Shown here: positions 22,209-35,768 of the stretch, piece after piece
Numbering within the stretch: position 1 is the stretch's first letter
Layout of the letters: every line of letters begins with the position of its first letter
Assembly (NCBI GenBank): GCA_964020085.1
Contig: OZ026600.1
Span: 38,123,919 to 38,187,918 of the forward strand
Origin: Micromussa lordhowensis
Taxonomy: Eukaryota; Cnidaria; Anthozoa; Scleractinia; Lobophylliidae
DNA length: 64,000 nucleotides
Reading direction: 5' to 3'
Position numbers and translations under genes: made by a program
Notes under the pieces: generated by a model
What the model was told of the DNA's origin: nothing
Seen by the model: only the letters and a program-made list of their open reading frames with translations
The model's database searches: none

Positions 22209-25200
22209 GTAAAGACTCTCCTGAAGCTTTTTAGCTTACAATAACACCGTCAGTGTAATTAAAGAAGATTTGCTATAACTTGCTCAATTTCACTGAGCCG
22301 GATCCCAGCAGAAAAATAGTATTTTGTCTACTTCTTGACAAATAAAAGAGTTTCCCTGTCCCATCACTCATAAAAAAATCCAGCAAGCTGGCTAGCTTGG
22401 ATCTTTTCCACCCAGTCTCCAGTCGTTCAGAGTAGCCTCATAATCAACCACGATAACGGTAACTATAACGTAGATTACAACCTCCTCTCATACTAAAATT
22501 TCAGCATAAAATCAGTTATAGGAACCTTTATTTAGACTAAATAAGGCCATATTACAGTTTACGCAATTTCTGTATTCATTGTTTTAAGGCTCGGTTTTAA
22601 TTTGTTTCATTTTATCCGAACATAACTCTAGACGGTTTCAATTTCTTAAGGGAGAACACTTAATTTAACCCGGATATCGGAAAAAAGACACACGTTTGTT
22701 ATTTTTCACATGCATTTTTTTTCCACATGAACACTTTCAAAGAAAGAGTTTCCATTAGAGACACTTAACATGCAAATAGCAGCTAGTTGGCGTAGCCATG
22801 ACAAAATAACATCCACAACTTTGCTTCGGCTCGCTATTCATGATTTGTTTGACGACGAAATAGTTCCCATTTGAACACGATATAGCCTTGAATTAATGTC
22901 TACCCGGCTTTGAGCTGTTTCCGGGGCAGTATTGGAAACCTTATCGACTGCGACGCGTTTGATCAGTTCCTGAAGATCGCATGACTTTTCCCTGGAAGCC
23001 ATTTTAAAGACTAATTTGAAACAAACAACTCAACGAAATCATGCATAGCTGTCTACCTGGGAAGAAAATGCCTTCGTGCAATAAAACTGTTGAGAGAAGG
23101 CTTAATGAAGAAAGGAGAGAAGACTATTATGAAAGGGTAAGTCGATTAAACATGTTTGAAGATTGCGTCATAGCGTGATCTGCCACTGATTCACTAATCG
23201 ACTGCCTACACTGCACACACGACATCGTTGCTGTGTGATCCAAGGCAAAGCCGCATGTTTTTACGTTAAAGTGACATAGGATAACTAACTTGCAGACCGT
23301 TTACTTATTGAAGGCACACCGTTGAAGAGATTTATTTGCTCAGGCACTAAAAAGCTCTTGACGTATATATCAGACCTAATCGATAGCAGGTCATAGCAGA
23401 TTCACAATCGATCACTGAATGTATAAAACAATATTGAATCCTATGATAGATGCTCTAACTTTCCGTATTTATAAGGTTTCCTCGGTTATGAAAATTGCTC
23501 GACTTGATCACTGATCGTTTCGAGTATTTTTCTCTCAGTATGTATATAGAGTGCAACACCGACGTTTGCTATTTGTATAATTTCTATTTGAATTGGTTTA
23601 TTTTATTTCTTTACGGAAGTTGCATGCAAGAAGTTCGTTGCTAAGAATTCTTAGGAATAAATTTAGTAAAGCGCTGTATAAATCTGGTGAAAACCTAGTG
23701 GTTATGTATCCCTCATAGCGCGGCATAGCATACATGCATATTAATTCTTGGTCACGCTACACTGCATGCGATTAGACGTAAGGCATGATTCTATAAAACG
23801 CATCGAAAAAAAACTCAATGAAATCATTTAAAACAGTGGAAATACACAAAATATTTCTACATGGTAAGTTTTTCTCACTTTTAGACCGAAAACAAGGCAA
23901 AATTCAAAGCCTTATATAAAATCTGATAAAATTCTGGCAAATCGCGTGATTTTGCAAACCAGTGGCATCGTTAATTCCCAGTCCTAATCGAGTTGCTATG
24001 AAGTTGTGTGTTTTCCTCGAGACGAGCTATGGAGTAACTTTCAAATTTGAATAACAAAGGTAATTTTTACTCCGTCGCTAAAACAATAATGAAGGCAGAC
24101 CACATCATTTTATGCTCTAGTCCTTTCGAATTCTGTTCGCGTAAAACGCTTCCGTCGAACGTAACGTTTTATATACACTCGACCCTTCGCCGCGGACTTA
24201 ATCAGTTTCGAAAAACAGACTGTCAACATTGAGCTTTGATTTACCAAACGTGTTTGTCAACGGAGGCACATAAACACTGAATGAGCAAACAGAGAAATCT
24301 TTTAGCGGCACGATGAGCACGGGAATTGGAAGCAATCCAGTCGATAGACGAATGAGAAGGCGGCAAACCGAAGATTACCTTCATCGGGTGAGGTAGATAG
24401 ATAGATAGATAGAAACTTTATTTACGTGTCTGGAGGAAGCTAGCCGAGGGACAGGCCCTCTACTAATAGGGGACACCTAAAATGCTAAAATTATAATACT
24501 ATAATACTCAATGTTATAATGCTAAAACTAGATACAAAAATGCTTATGTTTATGTATATGGCCGGCTTGTTACTGATTTTTCTGTTCAGTTATTTATAAT
24601 GGTTTGTCTTCTGCAGCTATGATCGTGTTTATTAATCGACGTATCCGTGTCTTCACCTGTTAGCGATTTCTCAGAGTTAACAGTTGGTTTGACCGTCTTT
24701 ATCTCACCAAATATTCCGATCCGCCCTTTATCAAATTACCGAGTTACAAAGTTTTCTTAATCGATCTTCCGTGTTGTACGACCTTCGACAATTTAAATAG
24801 TTAATACTCGTTATTTTTGTTACTTTTTATTTACCTTGTCTGTTTTCGATTTAACCTTTCTGTCGTCGTCGAGAATGTTGTCGTTACCTTATATGACCAA
24901 ATTTAAAGCGAGGTCAATTACATATGTCGGTACTCGAAACAAATATATACTTCGTCCAAGCTGTAGATCTGTTTATGGAAATATTTACATAATTCAAATT
25001 GAGAACAAAATAATTCACAAATAAGACCATATGCTATCAGTTGTGTTAATTATTTTTTGTCAAAATATATCACATATAAATATACACATTTTTTTTCTTT
25101 TTAGTTAAAAAATGTGAAGCCTTTTCTTGAAATTACACCACCGAAGGAATATCAACATCTTCAGCTGTCTGTCAAAAAAATGCAGGTAAGCGTGATTAAT

Positions 25201-28200
25201 CGTATGTTCATTTCAACATGTTGAATCGGACGTAAATGACATTTTGTTGTAGGGGAGTGCACTGGTAGGGGATGGTGGGGGGGTGGGGGAACTTCGATAT
25301 AAAAAGGTTGGGAATGCTGTTTTGTTTCAAATAGGGGTGTGAATCACAGATTTTTGTCCGTAAGGCATCTTGTAGGTTCCACTCAAAGAAATAAATATAC
25401 CACCCATGTCATTTCTATTTTTAGTGATATCTTTTAGGGCTAATTCGCCCTGCCTAGATTTGTCTGCATTGGGGCGTAACTCACATCATCTGATGAGCAT
25501 CTCTGACCTCTTCACATCAGAGTCCCACCTCCTTCATCCCCACAGGGAAATGATTACACATAGGGAGGGTTCAGTGTTAATTTTGTCAAATCATTAATTT
25601 GTCACAGATGCAGCAAGAGAAACAAGCTGCCATTGATCGGCAAAACCAAGTTATCGTTTCTCAGCTGATGAGAATCAAGCAGTCCCCTGCCAGAGTTGAC
25701 AACTGGAATACACAGTGGAAGCCAAGGTTTTTGCCTTAACATAGTTATGGATCAATTGTTGACTGACTGACGGATTGACTGAGTCTGTCTGCCTGTCTGG
25801 CTGTCTGGCTGGTTGGCTTGCTTGCCGACTGACTGACTGACTGACTGTATGAATGAATAGTTGCAGTTACACACACCTTCTGCCAAAGGTTTCCCAATGG
25901 GTATTTGGCTTGGGTTGTGATGATAGCTTGGGTTTCTGGGATGTAATATTTTCTGGTTACACTGCAGATAGTTACCTGAGGTTGACTTTTAACCTGGCAG
26001 TGTTTTTCGGGAAATTTTATTCACCATAGAGATTGCGAACCGCGAAACGTGTGGTTTGCTTGCAGTTGTTCTTTCCGGTTGATTTAACGATCCAAAAGCA
26101 AAAGATCATCTTTTTTAAAGAGGGATGCAAAGAAGGCATCTGGGATTATGATTAAATAGTAGGGATATGGAGCATATGCTGCCGTTGCTAGATTTTGATA
26201 ACTCTTCACTGGAACAAATAGCTGTTGTACATGTAAAACTTATGTATATTGCCACATCTTGTTCTGCATCTTTTGGTTTAAAGTTGCTGTGAAAAGAAAA
26301 CGGATTACAAAACTACTAAAACTATGCACCACTAAAAGTAATCAGATAATGAGGGTATTCAGGGCAAAGACAAGTAGAATATACTCACAGTCAGAACCAC
26401 AAAAGTTTGTCGTGTGTCTTGAATGTTTGGTATGTGCTGGGTTATTTAGTGCATATTTCAGCCCAACACCACAAACTGTGCTGTGGGTTAATTTCCTGCA
26501 TTTACCATTTCCTTCCAGCTGATTATTAGTTAAACTACTCTAGTGGTTATAGATAAACCATAGATAAACCCCTTGACTTGGTTTGGGGAAATGTCGTAGG
26601 TAATTCTTTTGTCCTCTTTGACTGACTGACTGACTGACTGATTGACTGAAGTGACTGACTTAATGTCTGACTGATCATGAACAACCAAATTACTGGCTGA
26701 ATAATGAACGGCATCTGAAAATTCTAATTTATGACGATTTACTGTGTATTAAGAGTGCTTAAAGATTAAAAATTAAAAATTAGATTACGAAATCCAAATA
26801 TGACATTTAAACTGATCGATTCAATCCCTACTTTCAGTCAAGCATCAGTGGAAAGCAATCAGTATTCAGGAAGAATATGAGAAATCAGGGTTGACGATTT
26901 ATTATTTGCATATTCTTCAGTTGAATATACTTCTTTTTTATTTTTATGGTTATAGCAATGACAGGTTGAAAAGTTTCCGGGAAAGAAAACAAAGAAGAAT
27001 TAAACTGGAAAATGAGGTTTGTTCTCAAATATTCACTTATGTCTTTACTGGTTATGACTACCAGTAAGAATAATTAAATGCTCTGTTAATGTGGAATTTT
27101 TACGCACCAAAACGTTTTTTTATTACAGTGGTTGTGTAATTTTTAATAGATTGTCAACGTAAATTTTATTCTTTTTGCTATTTAAGTTTTTTTTCTATAT
27201 ATATGCTATTCTTAGATTTGTGAATTACTTCTCTTTCTTACTCTTTATTTGTCAGGGTTCTCATTGATAGCAGGTCTTTTGTATATGTGCCCTGAATTAG
27301 AAGGGACTACCCTGTTTAAATAAAGGTGTTCACTTCAAATTTCATGTAGAGTTTCTGATGACTGGGTAGTATACAGTTCCTGGCAGACCTGTCTGTCTGT
27401 CTGTCTGTCTGTCTGTCTGCATCTATTAGTCAGTCAGTCAGTCAGTCAGTCAGTCAGTTAGTCAGTCAGTTAGTCACTGACAGTCAGTCAGTTAGTCACT
27501 CAGTCAGTCAGCCATTTACAGTCATACAATCAGTCAGTCATTCAGTCAGTTTTTCAGTCCACCAGTCGGTCAGTCAGTCAGCCATTACTATATGGTATGT
27601 TAAAAACTAAAATGATTTTCCACATGTTATCTCAGATATAACCCAAAGCATTATAATTACCTGCACCCACTACTACCATGGCAATGAACTGCCATCATAT
27701 ACAGGGTAAATCTAAAATTCCTCAGTCCCAGTTTCAAACAGGGTTTGTTGAGATTTATGAATAACAACTTCTGACAGTAAAAGTTAAATACAATAATTGT
27801 GGTCTTGTGTACTTTCTGATCAAATTGAAAATGCCTAATATCTGAAACAGCTCCAATATCAAACCCCCTATCTAGACCATAGCTGGCTACAAGCCCTGTA
27901 CTTTAGGACCGCAATGCGTGCAAAGGACTATAGCTAAGCTTGTAGGTGTATTGCACCTCAGCATGCATTGAGGATGTAACATAATTCAAGCACATTCATG
28001 ATGTCAGAGCAGTCAGAGAACAAATGACAAAACTACATTTTCTGGTACATTTTAGTCCCTTGACGAGAGAAGGTGCCAGGTGCCAGGTGCCAGGTGTTTG
28101 ATATCTGTTGCACACATCTGTTTGGAGCATGAAAAATGTGTGGTCAATGCATGTAATATGGGTGTAATGCTGCTGTAATCTTTTTGGCCTGTACTGTAGG

Positions 28201-28990
28201 AGAAGATTCCAATTATGGTGGCAGTCTAATACAGTGGCTTTGTTGCAGACTAATAGTGTGAAACCTTCTTTGTTACCAGAAATATTAGGTTGAACATTGC
28301 TTACATGTACCTATAATGTCAGGGCAGTATAGTCCTCTGCATGCATTGTCCTCTCTGCACGCATTGCTTGCCTATAATACTGGGCATAACAATTGATAAC
28401 TTGTTGTGGTGGACATCTTTGTATTTTCAGAAACAGCTTGAGAGATTGAGGAACATTCAACCATATTATGACACAGAAAAATGGGTAAGAATAATCTCTG
28501 TATAAGTGAATATATGAAAGAATTAACGTACATTTGAACTGCAGAGAAAGATATGAAGACATGACTGATCAACTCAGTTATTCACACAACTTAAGTAGTT
28601 GTGAAATTAAAACCTGACAACTGAAAAATTCGGGCCTGAACAGGATTCGAACCCATGACCTCTGTGATACCGGTGCAGTGCTCTTCCAGCTGAGCTATCA
28701 AGCCAACTGGGAGCTGGTCACATTGTGAGTTCGTAATATACCTGTGGAGACTGTGGAGAAAGATATGAAGACATGACTGATCATTGCAGTTATACACATG
28801 ACATAAGCAGTTGTGAAATTAAAGCCTGCAAAAAAATTCAGGCCTGTGTGTATAACTGCGATGATCAATCATGTCTTTTTATCTTTCTCCGCCGTTCAAA
28901 TAATTTTTACGATCTTTGATATATTCATTTGCATTCTTCACCTTCTACAGGTATATACCAAACTCACATTAAAAATAATATAATATAAAC

Positions 28991-29035
<45 letters not shown>

Positions 29036-32000
29036 GAGGTAAATAAAAGGTATATGATACCCTCGTTACTGTGAGACCTCGGTATGCATAACTTTTGGTT
29101 TTGTCTATTTGCAGGAAAAAGATTTTAAAAAGCATCAGTACTACTTATCGCTGCTCGATGGAGGAACAAAAGAGTATGACGAAATTGAAGACGAAGATGA
29201 GGTAACATAAAACAAAATTTAAAAAGACAGACAAAACGAAAAAAAAACATGCATGCTCTCTCATTGCCAAACTCAGTTGAACATTGCCTTACTAAACACG
29301 TCCGCAGTAAATTGCGTCCAGAAAAGTAGCTTATTAATTATAACAGGACTGAGTGGAGTCTGTAATCATAGGAGTGATTTACAAAATTGGTGGACCATAC
29401 ACGAGGCGGGAGTCCGGCGATTTATTAAATCCCAGGGTGCATTTAGTTTAGGTTTACGCCGAAGATCTTCGGCGTGGGTTTTAATATTTTGCGGCGTAAC
29501 GGCGTGCGATCGACGAGATGTCGGCGTACTGAAGCGAGGGATGAAGGCAATATTTCGCCTAACTGGCGTAACCTCACTAACCTGGCGTAACCACGAATGG
29601 TTACTTGACCTGTGGCGGCTTTTAGTTCCCAGAACAATGTAGTGACCAGTAATCAAAACAGTCGCACAAACTCAAATCCCCCTACAGAAAAAATTGCATT
29701 GGATTTCTCTTACACGCCTCTCTTTCGCGGCGGCGCGGCGGCAAAAGACCTGGGGCCGAGGGCAATCGTACGGGCGGACGGTATGCTACCAGCGGCGTAG
29801 GATTGTGGCCTACTCGGCGTACAGTTTCAAAGTTTTCGGCGAATCTTCGGCGTGGGGTCTATGCGGAATGCACCCTGGGTTAAATCACGAGTAAGATCAC
29901 ACACAGAAGTCCTGTTCATATCCATCTGTTAAACTTCTTAATAAAGTAAAATTACCGCTGAAAGTTGAGTGCAAGATGCTTCATCCAAGTTCAACTTTCC
30001 ACGAAACAGAAACGCGAAGAATGACACTCGCCACAGCCTAATTTCACTGTCCAGTAGCCAGCTGCGAACAGGCTCCCGACGAGGACGGAAAACTGAAGCG
30101 CGAAACTGAAGACTGAATCGGGGAGTGAAGCCATCGCGGTGGGATGGGGGAGGTTCCCTCGCTTAATTCGTCAAAAGAGATTTTCCGCGCTCGCCTGCCG
30201 GGAGTCTGTTCACAGGCTAACTGTCCAGGTACACGGGTGACGTTTGCTGTCGATGCTAGGCTTAATATGGCGTGAGTTGGAGCAAAACCCTGCTACGCAT
30301 GTGTCGTGCACACTGTCCTATTTGGGCTAAGGACAGGCCTGTTGATGGCCAATCAGATTAGTGAATTTTGTTCTAGTTTTGTTTAAGCTGAGCATCAGGC
30401 CGTAGTTACTTCATGCAATCAAAACAGGAATTAAGTGCTGACACAGATGACTCTTCTTATCCATAAGACTTTACCACATCGTTTTTAAAGAGATATTCTT
30501 TACGTTTGCAGGAAGGCGAAAGCGATGACGAAGAAAGAGATAGACTGCCTCCTGTTGTAAGTTGACAGTCTCGCTGAATAATTTACATCATAGCGTGTAG
30601 TTTTATATAATTTGCACGGAACGCAATAGCTCACATCTTTTTCCTGGATTGTATGAAACGTAGGACAGTCCAGATGGCGAGAAAGGCGGCGAGAAAAGCG
30701 TAAAAAAGAAAAAAGAGGAGCAGGTGAAGTTGCCGCCCATTGATGGAAAAAAGAAAGGCAAAGATGGCACCAAGAAGAAAGACGAATATCCAGAGCATGT
30801 TGTAATAATGGATGCTGAGGACATTCACCAAGCCATTGAAGGTGAGATAGCTCAGTGGAGCGGCAATCAGGAGAGTGTAAGTCAACACCAACTAGTCGCT
30901 TCTTTGTTACCAAAAACGGTTATCGTCGAAGCTAAGTGAAAGTTCCTGAAAACTGTTTTCGTTGTCACGTTGGTCGTCATCTGTAGGAGTAACACGGGCA
31001 TTTTGCGCCACAAGATGACACCAATGAAAGGATTTCTAAAGCAAACCCGCCTTGCGATTTTTAGCTGTGCACATTGTGCACCAAGTCACTTTAAAGCAAT
31101 CCAATGTATCCCAATTGATATTCCAGAAAGCTCGCGGTAGCTGAGAGAAGACGGCTACGAAGCATTTTGCTTGTCTTTAATTTCTTGTTTTCTTGTTGTC
31201 TGCAGAGAACGACAAAGAAAAGATTCTTCAAATCCTGGGCAGAGTCTCTGAAAAGAAGAAACTGGATAAATTAAAACAAAAGTACAAGGAGCTTTACGAT
31301 AAGGTAAGAAAAGAAATCCTGTAAATTACTGTTTTTTTATTTTATTTTTTTTTTGAGATCAAGATCGTTGAGGCAGGGTAATTTAGTGTTCATCAATAAT
31401 TTGTTAATTTTTCATAGTTCTCTACATCCGTTAAACCTTTTGAATGTCATTTGCAAACTGAAATTTCTGCCTCTTAATTTTTTCGAAATGTAACAGGATT
31501 TGATGGAGGAAGTCAAACCAAAACTAGACGAAGAAATGCAAGACATTTTGGATTGCCTGGGTTCCGGTGCAGAGGAAGATGCTACAAAACTATACGAAGC
31601 CATGAAGGTGAGTTGAAGCCATGTTTTTCTCAGACTAGGTAAGCTGACGTTAATTTCTCTTCGCGCGCTGACTGTTTCTCCCTCGCTCGAAAGACGTCGT
31701 TGTTACTCGCAGTTTTGAATTTTCCCGCGCAAGTAACAACCAATCAGAAGCGTTGCACGGATCGTTGTACAACGATGTCATCAGTTTGGAATCTCTCAAG
31801 CCCAGTCTCAGGTTTGCACTTCAAATAATGAGCCTCGCAAAATGTCTTTATAGTCTGTTGTTGTTTAACATTGTTTCCAAACATTTGTATGTTTTAGGGA
31901 CTGGGAACTGATGAAGACATTTTGATTGAAATCCTGTGCACGCGGACAAACGCGGTAAGCTGCCGGATTGTCACATGAGGGGTGGGGGTAGCTGAGTAGA

Positions 32001-35000
32001 GAGATCATTAACCAAATTGACCAATTGCATGAAGTTTTTCTCTGATAAGAATTGGAAAATAACATCGTACTTTGCGTTTTTTTGTCTTCATTTGTTGTTT
32101 CAGGAACTAAGCGATATTCGAGCCGCTTACAGCAGAAGTAAGTACATTTTGTGTTCTCATTTAAGATTGTGAACACACAGGTGTATTTTAAAACTCTGAG
32201 GTCAAGATTCTCCCATACAGACCGACTAAACTCGGTTAATAAGATTTTTATAATATGGCAAACAAGAAAAATGTAATTCATTTAATGTAACTAGTTTGTA
32301 CTAGCTGACATTTTGCTTGGGAACGGCGATAAGCTGAACTTAAATCTGCCAACATTTTCTCCTCCTCTTTACTTCTTTCCCCTCATCAGGCTTTTCGCCA
32401 TTTCCACTACTATTTTTAGCCAATAGTCAATAGTTTTGTATTCTAGTTTGCAACTTTCTTACCGCAAAATGTAACCGGTCTAGATGCCGAGGTAAATGGA
32501 AAATCTACACTGCGGTCAAATTTGTGAATTCGGTAGTTCCCAGTCCTTGTGAGACACTGCCATACAATAAAAAGTGATACTAACACTTTTTTGTTTGCTG
32601 AAGAATACGAAAACTCACTAGAGACAGACTTGAAGGGAGACACAAGCGGTGACTTGGAGACTTTACTTGTCGAACTTAGCAAGGTATTAGCTGTAAATAT
32701 TGTTATAACGAATGCAAAGAAGGGAGCTAGGAGGCTCGTATCAAAAGTTTCAAACACCATCTGCCCTAGTTTTTTACTAGTGTCTTGTTAAGTTACATAA
32801 CTAAAGTGTTTAACGTTAATAGGGTCAAAGAGATGAATCAACTGAAGTTGACAAGGAATTAGCCAAGACGGATGCGAAGGAAATCATGGAGGTAAAACTT
32901 GTTCCTACGTTCGTTCCTCCCTTATGTCGCTCCTTCGTTCCTTCGTTCCTTCGTTCCTTCGTTCCTTCGTTCCTTCGTTCCTTCGTTCCTTCGTTCCTTC
33001 GTTCCTTCGTTCCTTCGTTCCTTCGTTCCTTCGTTCCTTCGTTCCTTCGTTCCTTCGTTCCTTCGTTCCTTCGTTCCTTCGTTCCTTCGTTCCTTCGTTC
33101 CTTCGTTCCTTCGTTCCTTCGTTCCTTCGTTCCTTCGTTCCTTCGTTCCTTCGTTCCTTCGTTCCTTCGTTCTTTCATTTCCTTCGTTTCTTCGTTTCTT
33201 CGTTCCTTCGTTCCTTCGCTCCTTCGCTGTGGTTTTTTAGGCTCCAATTTAAGAATAAACACTTATATCGCCATTTCAAATAACTTCATTTTTAATCGTC
33301 TGATTATAGGCGGGTGTGGCCAGTTGGGGAACTGACGAAGGAAAGTTTATTCGTATTTTCACTCAAAGAAGCCGCCCACAACTTGGTGCAACCTTACCAG
33401 AGTACAAGAAAGTGAGTAAGAGTGTGATGTGATACATCATGTTACAGCGTTGTTTAAGGGCATAAACGTCGACTTCGATATAATGCTCGAGGTATTGTAG
33501 ACTGTGGAACGCAGCTTAAATAAAATTTACACTCAGTGGCATTACCACCATAACAGTATCAATGTTCAAATCATAACTTACATCACAATGGCACAGTGTA
33601 TATAAGAACGATACGGTGTCTTTTGGTTAATTAGCAAAACTAATCTTATGACCACCTAATTTCTGCCTGCCGGTTTGCAGTTGAGTAATGAAGATATCGC
33701 CGAGTCAATCGATAACGAGATGGACGGAGATCTACAGAAAGCGTTCTTAACATTAGGTGAGTAGACATACCAAGGAGATGCAGCAGTCATATCTGGTACA
33801 GAACTCAAACTGCAGTTTGCCTATACCGGCCTTTCCTTCCTATCAAGACTCGCCTGTTGACGTAAAACTACATGTGTACTGTTCTTTGATTGGTTGTTGT
33901 TTGCGCGCGAAAATTTAAAACTGAGCAGAACGCTGCATGGATCTCTGTAGAGCTGCGTCATCAGTTTGTAATTTTTCGTGTCCATTCTCAAACGCATTTC
34001 GATCGCTGGTGTGTTACCTTGTCTTTAATTAACAATTATTCGCTGAAGTGGAGATGAATAGTGTCGGATATTTACCGAGTTGGGAAGCAGAGAGGTAAGT
34101 ATCCATTACTGAGAAATTTCAAAATCAGGTGAATAACGATATTTGTTAATTTTGGATGAAACCTGGGAGCTTGATTTAGGGTTTGGCTTTGGGCGAAATG
34201 TTCCCTCCACTTGTCATTATTGAAGTAATATTATTATTGTTTGATTTTTCTAAATAGTAAAATGTGTTCGTCATCCAACTGGTTTCCACTCCGACAAACT
34301 TCACAAAGCACTAGAGGAAGGTGACACTAAAACTGTGGCAAGAATTATTCTGGGAAAGAATAAGGTGAATTTTAAATATGAGTTAGACAAGGCTTGGTTG
34401 AATGCTTAGAAACATAACTGGGCCGGGTTGTTCAAAGCCCGGTTAAGCTAACCCAGGGTTAGCAAGAATTTTGAGTTTAAATTTGCAACTGTTTCCTGAA
34501 TTTTTCTGTTCATATTATTTATCCTTCAGGTTTGAATTTGAGTAATCTCTAACTACCCAAAACATCAGCAGTGAAAAACATTTTTAAACACGAAAAATTA
34601 ATGCTTCGGTTAACTTTTAATCCTGGGTTAGCGTTAACCGGCTTTCGAACAACCCGGCCCTGGATTATAATGTTGACAGCTCGAATCACAGGTGGCCCAA
34701 GCTCAGTATGTGATAGACTTGCCACTAGTCGACCTTTGCTTTTATCTCCCTCGAGCAAACTTTTATCTCCCTTGAGCGAAGCGAGAGGGTAATGTTCGAG
34801 CGACGAAGTGGCAAGCGTGAGCGACGTATGTCGAGAAACCAGCAGGCCAGGGAAGAATTATTGGAAAGGACTTTTAGAAAGTCTAAGTGTGTGACTGTTG
34901 TGACTATAAATATAACGCAACGAACGCTTTATCTATAGGCTTCATATGTGAAACTCACTTGAGGCCTAAATATACTAAAATAGAGCTAGAATGTCCAAAT

Positions 35001-35729
35001 GAACTTCACTCACCTCAACATAGGGTTGTCTTTGTGTCTTTGATGGAATTTGAGCGCAAATTATGTCCATTCTAGACTGTTTTGTGGTTTACGAATTTTT
35101 GCGATTTCTTCAGTTGGCGTCTTGCCTATGCTCGAATGTGCCGTTATATACATGATACTATATTCGAACCGACGTTCTTTTAGCATTATTATAATGAACC
35201 ACTGAATTCCCACAAGTCACATTAAACTAAATGTTAAACATTTAGGAGACATTTAGGAGAATTTAAAAGATCAACTTAGCAATCCACTGTCTGCCTCTGT
35301 CTTGTACTGCAGGCGCAGCTGGACGAGCTTACAGCAGCATATAAAAAAGCTTACAAGGTAGAACTCGCAGATGAAATTGACAAGAAATGTAGTGGAGACT
35401 TGAAAGCACTTGTTCTTACTAAGCTAGGAAAAGGTGAGGACGATGATTTTGGTACTTGTAAACTGCTATTATACAAATCTTTCATGTAATATATCAAACA
35501 CGAGTGACAGTGTTTTATCGGGATATCCAAACACCGAGAAGAGAGTTGAAAATACGACGTGCAGCGGAGTATTTTTGACGAAATTCGAGGTGTTTGGATA
35601 GCCGATGAAACACTGACTCGAGTGTTTGATATATATTCTCAATCGAAACAAAAACTAAGGAGAAAACGGAGGAGTAAAATCGTCAAAATCTGTGCTAATT
35701 AAGATCGGGTATCAAAACCTCCTTCACGG

Positions 35730-35768
<39 letters not shown>

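Noticed and set aside
27390..27592. CRISPR-like regular repeats
   Set aside because: Simple tetranucleotide microsatellite with no spacers; the genome is eukaryotic.
28630..28700. Possible functional tRNA gene on the minus strand
   Set aside because: A and B boxes are present but the anticodon stem has mismatches and the sequence is embedded in a repeated unit, so a tRNA-derived repeat is more likely.
32825..33335. Several long open frames encoding repeated SFVPSFLR or EGTKERRN peptides on both strands
   Set aside because: They come from a stop-free 8-bp tandem array in an intron; the annexin exons on either side splice across it.
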